Below, in pieces: positions 15,564 to 21,360 of a stretch of 35,019 nt of DNA (within the stretch, counting starts at the first letter, position 1; every line of letters starts with the position of its first letter). Origin of the DNA: CAYYED01 sp964470785 (GTDB lineage: Bacteria; Patescibacteriota; Minisyncoccia; Minisyncoccales; PEYH01); assembly GCA_964470785.1 (NCBI GenBank), contig CAYYED010000001.1:1-35019 (forward strand), in the 5' to 3' direction. A program made the position numbers and the translations under genes. The notes beneath the pieces are model-generated. The model was not told the DNA's origin. It saw only the letters and a list, made by a program, of their open reading frames with translations, and ran no database searches.

Positions 15564-15763
15564 TGAAAATTTGAGCAAGCATTTATCGATGCTTTTAATT
15601 TAATAAGAAAACTATAAAGATAAATACCAGATTAGCTGATACGGCCAATCGTCATAACCCTAATTATATCGGCGATGCTTAATATAGAAGACTCTATAAA
15701 TGTCTTAGGAAAAATGCCGGAGTAGAATTTAGTTTTGGAAACTTTGATCGACTAACAAGATAA
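15564..15763 (+). pseudogene. Decayed duplicate of the VirB6 C-terminal tail
   Basis: Starting at 15570 one frame reads FEQAFIDAFN, against FEQSFIDAFN in the intact gene. After a frame change it reads NPNYIGDA, stop, YRRLYKCLRKNAGVEFSFGNF. The intact protein has DPEYLNQAQFDKLQKYF and then PAIEFGFDKF in the same order. Stops and at least one frameshift show it is not translated as a whole. It is a remnant of a tandem partial duplication, or of a second allele of the tail. Confidence 0.8.
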
Positions 15764-15774
15764 ACTTATCTTGT
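15755..15774. terminator. Hairpin at the end of the VirB6 remnant
   Basis: ACAAGATA and TATCTTGT form an 8-bp perfect stem around a 4-nt loop at the end of the decayed tail. There is no strong T run directly after it, so it is a weak terminator or an RNA-stabilising hairpin for the VirB6 transcript. Confidence 0.4.
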
Positions 15775-15812
15775 AATCAGAAATTATCTTTATTTAATTT
15801 AAACAAAAAAAA

Positions 15813-15830
15813 GGGGGCATCACTGCCTCC
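15813..15830. terminator. Hairpin terminator for the minus-strand membrane gene
   Basis: GGGGGCA and TGCCTCC flank TCAC. On the minus strand the hairpin is followed by a run of eight T, directly after the stop codon at 15841. This is a standard intrinsic terminator with one mismatched pair. Confidence 0.65.
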
Positions 15831-15840
15831 CTCTTGTTTT

Positions 15841-16509
15841 TTAGGCGATGTTCTCGTTATTAGCGAGAACTCTCACCTGCTGTATCTCGATTCCCTCCAG
15901 TTCGGGGGCGGTTGCAGTTGCTTCCTGCAACCGCGTTGCTATTTTTTCTCTCTGCGCCCGAAGGGAAGCGATCTTGTGCCTCCCAATAATGGCTCCTCCG
16001 TGGACTTTGAAAAAGCCCCTAATTCGGGCAGCCCAATCCCAATCGTCTACGTCAATCCGGGTAACTCTTGCCCAAAGGGCAAGCATCAACTCAACTTCCT
16101 CCCCCTCCCTGCTGGTGTTCTGGACCGAAACTTCCATCCTAATTCCTTTCAAGGGAATTGAGGCCATCTTGATTGACCGCAAATTCCGCTCAATCCAAGT
16201 TACTCTCTTGTTTCCCAAAAGTCCGCTAAGCCCGACAAAATACCATTCATCATAGCGAAGCCCGTGGCAATCCACCACATTTCCGTCCGCGTCCAACATA
16301 TGATCAGCGTAGTTGAGATAAACCTGCCGGTCAACAATAACTGCCGTGCCTTCGGGCACCCGAACAATCATTCGGGATACCGCCCAGGTAGCAACGCCAG
16401 TCAAAAGAACCGTAAACATAAACGGCCTGAACGCAAACCAGCCAATGAGCACAAATAATGCTCCACCGAAAATCATCCAGTTCCGCTTCTGCTTCTGCCT
16501 ATTGGTCAT
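15841..16509 (-). CDS. Membrane protein, possibly SPFH/Band 7-like
   Basis: 222 residues from the ATG at 16509. This start has a usable GGGTGAT ribosome-binding stretch about 5-10 nt upstream; an ATG at 16524 lacks room for one. Two close hydrophobic segments (about 12-27 and 29-43) are followed by VRVPEGTAVIVDRQVYLNY, which resembles the start of SPFH/Band 7 domains. Then comes a beta-rich region with VQNTSREGEEVELMLALWARV and a charged helical end (IASLRAQREKIATRLQEA). The family call is tentative. It lies in the opposite direction to the T4SS genes, is visibly richer in G and C, and has a ribosome binding site while its neighbours do not. These are signs of separate origin. Confidence 0.55.
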   Translation of the reverse strand: MTNRQKQKRNWMIFGGALFVLIGWFAFRPFMFTVLLTGVATWAVSRMIVRVPEGTAVIVDRQVYLNYADHMLDADGNVVDCHGLRYDEWYFVGLSGLLGNKRVTWIERNLRSIKMASIPLKGIRMEVSVQNTSREGEEVELMLALWARVTRIDVDDWDWAARIRGFFKVHGGAIIGRHKIASLRAQREKIATRLQEATATAPELEGIEIQQVRVLANNENIA

Positions 16510-16602
16510 TCTTATCACCCTCATTCCTTTTCAGTTTTTATGTTCTGATTATAATTATACCAAAAATCCCCTCGCTTGTCAAGCGTTGTTATGGTTATGG
16601 TA

Positions 16603-16843
16603 AAATATCGCTACCCCCTCCCCCTCCTTCCTCCCCCTCCCTGTGGGAGGGGGAGGATTAAGTTTTTTCCATTTCCTCCCCTTCTTTTTTGGGGGAGGAT
16701 TAAGTTTTTTCCATTTCCTCCCCTTCTTTTTTGGGGGAGGATTAAGTTTTTTCCATTTCCTCCCCTTCTTTTGGGGGGAGGATTAAGTTTTTTCCATTTC
16801 CTCCCCTTCTTTTGGAGGGGGAGGATTTAAGGTGGGGGTAAAA
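16603..16843. repeat. Family A repeat followed by a 42-bp tandem array
   Basis: A family A hairpin (CCTCCCCCTCCCTGTGGGAGGGGGAGG) at about 16621-16656 leads into four tandem units of 42, 42, 41 and 43 bp from 16657 to 16824. Each reads ATTAAGTTTTTTCCATTTCC followed by TCCCCTTCTTTT and GGGGGAGG. Each unit can itself fold as TCCTCCCC...GGGGGAGGA. The array lies in the 400-bp gap before the next T4SS-side gene. The open frame through it is a by-product of the period being near a multiple of three. Confidence 0.9.
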
Positions 16844-16924
16844 ACTGATTATTGTCCAATATTTCTTACCTATGTTAAAATATTATAAATGTGTTAAAAT
16901 TAAATCAATTAACATCGTTTAATC

Positions 16925-17347
16925 ATGGAAGGATTATCAAAAGACGAACTTTGGGAAATATACAGGAGCCTGCCTGATGATATAAAAGATGCTATTTTTT
17001 CTGAAGACACGGCAGAAGCGATTTGGAATATCTGCCAAATTAATAAAATAGAACAGGTTTCTGAAATGGCAAAACTTGCCGGAAGAACATTGATGGGCCT
17101 GCTTCCGCCTAAGGACTTTGAGCAAGCATTAAAACAAACGCTAAAATTGGAAGAAAAAACTGCGCAAAAAATAGCCACGGAAATGGAGCACTATATTTTT
17201 AATCCGGTAAAAGATGATTTGGATTTTATTTATGAAGAAGAAGGCAAAAAAGGCAGAAAAGAAATTCCTGATTCAAAAAAAGAAAAGCCAAGCCCGCCCT
17301 CTAAAAAACACGCTTGGGAAGACAGCTATCGCGAACCGATAGAGTGA
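16925..17347 (+). CDS. Conserved-looking hypothetical protein, function unknown
   Basis: 140 residues, soluble. The N-terminal two thirds are helical (LSKDELWEIYRSLPDDIKDA; FEQALKQTLKLEEKTAQKIA). A charged Lys/Pro tail, likely disordered, ends AWEDSYREPIE. It has the look of small helical proteins that accompany T4SS genes in Patescibacteria, but I cannot name a family. It is the first plus-strand gene after the 42-bp tandem array. An AT-rich candidate -10 region (TATTATAAATG) lies about 40 nt upstream. No transmembrane helix or signal peptide is visible. Confidence 0.65.
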   Translation: MEGLSKDELWEIYRSLPDDIKDAIFSEDTAEAIWNICQINKIEQVSEMAKLAGRTLMGLLPPKDFEQALKQTLKLEEKTAQKIATEMEHYIFNPVKDDLDFIYEEEGKKGRKEIPDSKKEKPSPPSKKHAWEDSYREPIE

Positions 17348-17348
17348 C

Positions 17349-17470
17349 CATTGACGATGACCTTTGACTGTTGACGATGACTTTTGACTATTGGACTATA
17401 ATTTAAAATTTCAAATTTCAAATTAGAAAACAATTTTAAATGATAAATTTAAAAACAGAAGATACATAAA
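17349..17470. repeat. Short tandem TTGACGATGAC repeats and AT filler
   Basis: Two near copies of TTGACGATGAC-Y-TTTGACT (17352-17395) are followed by TTTCAAATTTCAAATTAGAA filler. This separates the hypothetical gene from the frameshifted four-helix-bundle gene. Confidence 0.45.
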
Positions 17471-17810
17471 ATGAACTACGATTTAGAAGAGCGCACAGCT
17501 AAATTTGGGGAAAAGGTAATTGATTTTGTAAAAAAATTAGAGAAAAATGCTGTTAATAATGTTTTGGTCGGGCAAATTGTTCGTTCTGCTACAAGTATTG
17601 GAGCTAATTATTGTGAAGCCAATAACGCTAGTTCAAAAAAAGGATTTTCGCAACAAGATATTTATTTGCCGAAAAGAAGCAGGCGAAACGAAACACTGGG
17701 TTCATATGATAGCAAGAGCAAATAACAATAAAAAGAACGAGTGCCAAATGCTCTGGAAAGAAGCAAACAAACTTGTAATGATATTTGCTAAAATCGCCTC
17801 TTCTTTATGA
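17471..17810 (+). pseudogene. Four-helix-bundle protein (23S rRNA intervening-sequence protein family), frameshifted
   Basis: The first frame from the ATG at 17471 reads MNYDLEERTAKFGEKVIDFV...QIVRSATSIGANYCEAN, typical of the S23/IVP four-helix-bundle family. At a run of seven A (17635-17641) the family sequence moves to the next frame: KDFRNKIFICRKEAGETKHW and on to the TGA at 17808-17810. Removing one A restores a single protein of about 112 residues. It may be a real pseudogene, a slippage-expressed gene or a base error. The role of free-standing members is unknown. Confidence 0.85.
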
Positions 17811-17876
17811 AATTGTTTTTAAATTAAAAATTAGAAATTGTTTTTAAATTAGAAATTAAAAATTAAAAATTATTTA
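17811..17876. repeat. AT-rich filler with internal direct repeat
   Basis: AAATTGTTTTTAAATTA occurs twice, followed by AAAATTAAAAATT units that run up to the prgI ATG with no Shine-Dalgarno. Confidence 0.45.
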
Positions 17877-18290
17877 ATGGAATACCCCTTGCCCCAATTT
17901 TTAGAAATCAAGCCCAAGGTTGCCGGACCTTTTAATTTGCGCCAAATTATTTATATCGTTGCCGGCGCTACGATTTCTATATTCTTTTATCTTACATTCC
18001 CGTTAATGTTTTTTGTCGTCATAACTATTCCTATTATGATAATCGCTTTTATTCTGGCTTTTGCAAAAATCAAGGGTTTCCCTGTCCCTACAATTTTAGT
18101 ACGCTCTTTTAGGTTCTTGTTTAAAAACAAGCAATATGTTTGGCACAAGACAGAGCAGGCGACCCCAACATTAGCCCAGCCCCGGCAGCCGGACAAAAAA
18201 GAAGAAGTGGACCCTCTTTCTACTTTAAAAATTACCGAAAAAAGCCGGCTCAAAGAAGTGGCAAAATTAATTGAAATCCATTCAAAGTGA
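17877..18290 (+). CDS. PrgI family protein (VirB3-like T4SS component)
   Basis: 137 residues starting MEYPLPQFLEIKPKVAGPFNLRQI-, the pattern of PrgI proteins of Gram-positive and Patescibacteria T4SS loci. Two adjacent hydrophobic helices (about 24-40 and 42-64) are followed by KGFPVPTILVRSFRFL and a charged tail. PrgI/VirB3 sits in the inner membrane and works with VirB4, whose gene lies downstream. The TGA stop is the first three bases of a family B repeat end (TGACACAGCAGTGTCA), so the repeat defines the C-terminus. Confidence 0.87.
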   Translation: MEYPLPQFLEIKPKVAGPFNLRQIIYIVAGATISIFFYLTFPLMFFVVITIPIMIIAFILAFAKIKGFPVPTILVRSFRFLFKNKQYVWHKTEQATPTLAQPRQPDKKEEVDPLSTLKITEKSRLKEVAKLIEIHSK

Positions 18291-18410
18291 CACAGCAGTG
18301 TCATCCTCGCGAAAGCGGGGATCCAAACAATGGATTCCCGTCCCCGCCTCCGCGGGGACAGGCCCCCGCGGGAATGACAGGAGAGAGCGGGAATGACAGG
18401 AGGAAGGCAC
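18288..18410. repeat. Family B repeat abutting the prgI stop codon
   Basis: TGACACAGCAGTGTCATCC is followed by GCGAAAGCGGGGATCC, CAATGGATTCCCGTCCCCGC and GCGGGAATGACAGGAG. It is the reverse orientation of the copies at 26278, 28573 and 31877. It begins with the stop codon of prgI. Confidence 0.85.
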
Positions 18411-18430
18411 GGGGATAACAGAAATAAATC

Positions 18431-18547
18431 GTCATTTTGACCCCGCCCTCTATGCTCGTAAATAATGAACAATCTATTTTTTACAATGATTGCCCCAAAA
18501 AACACTATGTCGTCTCTGTCGCGCTTAGAGGGCGGGGTCAAAATGAC
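18431..18547. mobile_element. Family E MITE-like element, copy 1 (117 bp, perfect 22-bp TIRs)
   Basis: Left arm 18431-18452 (GTCATTTTGACCCCGCCCTC-TA) and right arm 18526-18547 are exact reverse complements. The interior (about 73 bp) carries no open frame of note. A homologous, diverged copy in opposite orientation lies at 28279-28394, matching across the interior and not only the ends. This identifies a non-autonomous mobile unit. No clear target-site duplication is seen. Confidence 0.8.
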
Positions 18548-18566
18548 TTTTCCTTAATATTTTAAT

Positions 18567-19211
18567 ATGAATATCGGCATTTCATCCCAACAATTTTTGC
18601 CCATAGAACAAATCAGAGAAGGCGCGATTATTATGAAAGACCATAGTTTAAGAGGAGTAATGATGGCCTCTTCTTTGAATTTCGCCCTCAAAGAAATAGA
18701 AGAACAGGAAGCAATCATTATGCAGTTCCAAACATTTTTAAACTCTCTGGATTTTTCCTTTCAAGTTGTGGTTGTCTCAAGAAAAGTAAATATTACCGGA
18801 TATTTGGAAAAATTAAAAATAGTTGAACAGGAACAGCAAAATGATTTATTGAGAATGCAAACAAGAGAATACAGAAACTTTGTGGAAAAACTGGTAGAAG
18901 GCGGCTCTATTATGAACAAAAACTTTTATCTCGTCGTGCCTTTTTATCTCTCTGAAATTTTTGGAGGAAAAACCAAGGGAGGCCTGTTCAATCTCAAGTC
19001 CGCGCCTGCTCTTACGGAAGAAATTTTCCAAAGGTGCAAATCCCAGCTTTACCAAAGAATGGAGTTTTTGTCATTAGGATTAAGGCGCTGCGGCGTCTGG
19101 GCAGTATCTCTAAACAGCGAGGAATTAATAGAGCTCTATTGGAGTTTATCACACCCCAAAGAAGCATCCATTGGATATTATCCGGAAATCCCGCCGGAAC
19201 TAATTCAATAA
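18567..19211 (+). CDS. TraC-like T4SS protein (VirB4 N-terminal-like domain)
   Basis: 214 residues, soluble. It starts MNIGISSQQFLPIEQIREG and contains LRGVMMASSLNFALKEIEEQ and FLNSLDFSFQVVVVSRKVNI, then a helical region with FEK-type charged segments and LRRCGVWAVSLNSEELIELY. This resembles the N-terminal domain of VirB4/TraC ATPases, here encoded apart from the motor, which begins 9 nt later at 19221. The two genes together correspond to one VirB4-type protein elsewhere, so a tight complex is likely. The family assignment is from pattern recognition only. Confidence 0.75.
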   Translation: MNIGISSQQFLPIEQIREGAIIMKDHSLRGVMMASSLNFALKEIEEQEAIIMQFQTFLNSLDFSFQVVVVSRKVNITGYLEKLKIVEQEQQNDLLRMQTREYRNFVEKLVEGGSIMNKNFYLVVPFYLSEIFGGKTKGGLFNLKSAPALTEEIFQRCKSQLYQRMEFLSLGLRRCGVWAVSLNSEELIELYWSLSHPKEASIGYYPEIPPELIQ

Positions 19212-19220
19212 TAATGAATA

Positions 19221-21008
19221 ATGAATATTCCTTTCTTAGACAAACTTATACCCCAAAAATCCGAGCAACCGACCCAAGCAATGGGCTTGCTTGACTTTAT
19301 CTCTCCTCCGGCCATTAAAATCGGGTCTGACCATTATGAGGTCGGCGAAAAGCTTGCCAAGTCATATTTTATTTTTTCCTATCCCCGCTATCTTTCCACC
19401 GGCTGGCTGGCGCCGATTATTAATATGGATATTCCTTTAGATATTTCTATTTTCCTGCACCCCATAGACACCGGGTTAGTGCTGAAAAAATTAAGAAAAA
19501 AAGTTACTGAAGTGCAGTCAGAAATTATGGAAAAAGAAGAAAAAGGGCTTATTAGAGACCCGGTGCTGGAAACTGCTTACAAAGACATTGAGGTTTTGCG
19601 AGACCGTTTGCAAACGGCGCAAGAAAGAATGTTCCAAGTAGGAATTTATATTACTGTCTATGCTGAAGACAAAAAAGAACTGGACAAGATAGAGGGCACG
19701 CTCCGTTCCATGTTGGAATCCCGGCTCGTCTATATCAAGCCCGCACTTTACCAGCAAGAAAAAGGAATGGTCTCTGTTTATCCCTGCGGAGTTGACCAAC
19801 TACAAGTTCATACCACTATTAACACCAGCCCGCTTTCCACTATTTTCCCTTTTGTTTCTTTTGATTTAAGTTCTAATGAAGGAATTCTTTACGGCATTAA
19901 CCAGCATAATAATTCTTTGGTCTTATTTGATAGATTCAGTTTAGAAAATGCCAACTCAGCGATTTTCGGCAAAAGCGGAGGAGGAAAAAGTTTTTTAGTC
20001 AAATTAGAAATCCTGCGCTCTTTGATGCTTGGAATAGAGGCCATTATTATTGACCCGGAAAACGAGTATAAATTCCTTGCCGACGCAGTAGGCGGCAAAT
20101 TCTATAATATTTCACTTGCTTCTGACAGCCATATTAATCCTTTTGACCTTCCGGTTGTTGGAGAAGACGAAGAGCCCAAAGATGTGCTTCGTTCCAGCAC
20201 TATTAATTTGGTCGGCTTAATGAGAATTATGCTTAGCGGACTGACGCCGGAAGAAGACGCTATTATTGACCAGGCCATTTCCGAGACCTATGCTGCCCGG
20301 GATATTACGCCTGAAACCGACCCGGCCCTATGGAAAGAAAGAACGCCTCTTCTGGCTGATTTAGAATCAGTGCTGGAAACAATGGAAGGAGCAGAGTCAT
20401 TGGTTAAAAGATTACGAAAATTCACCAAAGGCGTTTATGCCGGATTTTTTAACTATCCTACCAATGTAACAATGGATAATAAATTGGTGGTTTTTGGAAT
20501 TAAGAATCTGGAAACCGAATTAAGGCCCTTGGCAATGTATATTATTATGCGCTATATCTGGAACACAATAAAAGAAGAGCTTAAAAAAAGGATTTTGGTA
20601 ATTGATGAGGCATGGTGGCTGATGCAATCAGAAGACAGCGCCTCTTTCTTGTTCGGAGTGGTAAAAAGAGGCAGAAAATATTGGCTTGGAACCACTACTA
20701 TTACTCAAGATGTTAATGACTTTATGAAATCAGAATATGGCCAGCCCATTATTACCAACTCCTCTCTCCAACTTCTTATGAAGCAATCACCGGCCACTAT
20801 TCAGGTGGTAAAAGAAACCTTTAATTTGACTGACCAGGAAAAATATCTTTTATTGGAAACGCCGATTGGAGAAGGAATCTTTTTCGCCGGAGAAAAACAT
20901 GTTGCCATCAGAATAGTTGCCTCTTATACCGAAGACCAAATTATCACTACGGCTCCGGAAGAAATAGCAAAAATTAGAGAATTAAAAAAACTGAAAAAAA
21001 ATGCCTAA
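19221..21008 (+). CDS. virB4: VirB4-type T4SS ATPase
   Basis: 595 residues. The N-terminal third (PIDTGLVLKKLRKKV...LQTAQERMFQVGIYITV) is the CagE/TrbE/VirB4 region. The motor domain has Walker A GKSGGGKS (250-257), DPENEY after the next strand, Walker B RILVIDEAWWL (about 456-466) and the TTTITQDVNDF sensor region. It powers pilus assembly and substrate movement at the inner membrane. It follows the TraC-like gene by 9 nt and overlaps the next gene by 8 nt, so all three are one unit. No other T4SS ATPase (VirD4, VirB11) is seen in the window. Confidence 0.95.
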   Translation: MNIPFLDKLIPQKSEQPTQAMGLLDFISPPAIKIGSDHYEVGEKLAKSYFIFSYPRYLSTGWLAPIINMDIPLDISIFLHPIDTGLVLKKLRKKVTEVQSEIMEKEEKGLIRDPVLETAYKDIEVLRDRLQTAQERMFQVGIYITVYAEDKKELDKIEGTLRSMLESRLVYIKPALYQQEKGMVSVYPCGVDQLQVHTTINTSPLSTIFPFVSFDLSSNEGILYGINQHNNSLVLFDRFSLENANSAIFGKSGGGKSFLVKLEILRSLMLGIEAIIIDPENEYKFLADAVGGKFYNISLASDSHINPFDLPVVGEDEEPKDVLRSSTINLVGLMRIMLSGLTPEEDAIIDQAISETYAARDITPETDPALWKERTPLLADLESVLETMEGAESLVKRLRKFTKGVYAGFFNYPTNVTMDNKLVVFGIKNLETELRPLAMYIIMRYIWNTIKEELKKRILVIDEAWWLMQSEDSASFLFGVVKRGRKYWLGTTTITQDVNDFMKSEYGQPIITNSSLQLLMKQSPATIQVVKETFNLTDQEKYLLLETPIGEGIFFAGEKHVAIRIVASYTEDQIITTAPEEIAKIRELKKLKKNA

Positions 21009-21351
21009 TCCCGTGCTTCTGATAGTAGCAATTATTTTAGATATTTTTGGGTTTTTGTGCCTAATGATTACCCTTACCGTCGGGCCGGAGGTAGGAGAAA
21101 CGCTTTCTTTTGTGCCAGATTTTATGGGTCTTTTTATTATTGGAGGATTTGAGCTTTATTCTCATAGGCGCGCTTTTTTCAAAAAAGCAAAAACAATGCG
21201 TAAAAAGGCAGGAAAGAAAGGGGGGTTTAAGTTTCTTGGCGCCTTTTTTGGCGAACTTCTGCCCTTAATCGGAGCTATGCCATTTTGGACTATTTATGTC
21301 ATTACTGCGGGAGCAGAGGAAGAATATCAACAAGCAACTGAGCCCGCTTAA
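21001..21351 (+). CDS. Small membrane protein in the T4SS locus, function unknown
   Basis: 116 residues with about three hydrophobic segments (5-27, 36-50, 80-103) and a strongly basic loop between (YSHRRAFFKKAKTMRKKAGKK). It overlaps the end of virB4 by 8 nt, so translation is probably coupled, which argues for a part in the same machine. I do not recognise a family. Confidence 0.7.
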   Translation: MPNPVLLIVAIILDIFGFLCLMITLTVGPEVGETLSFVPDFMGLFIIGGFELYSHRRAFFKKAKTMRKKAGKKGGFKFLGAFFGELLPLIGAMPFWTIYVITAGAEEEYQQATEPA

Positions 21352-21360
21352 AAAACTAAA

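Noticed and set aside
15764..15840. Small RNA gene between the VirB6 remnant and the SPFH-like gene
   Set aside because: Only two terminator-like hairpins and AT-rich sequence are visible; no promoter of note.
16657..16824. CRISPR-like array
   Set aside because: The units are contiguous copies of one sequence without unique spacers, and no cas genes are nearby.
16576..16830. Open frame of repeated KFFPFPPLLFWGRI units
   Set aside because: It is only the 42-bp DNA tandem array read in one frame; no start context, and the unit lengths drift (41 and 43 bp), so the phase is not protected.
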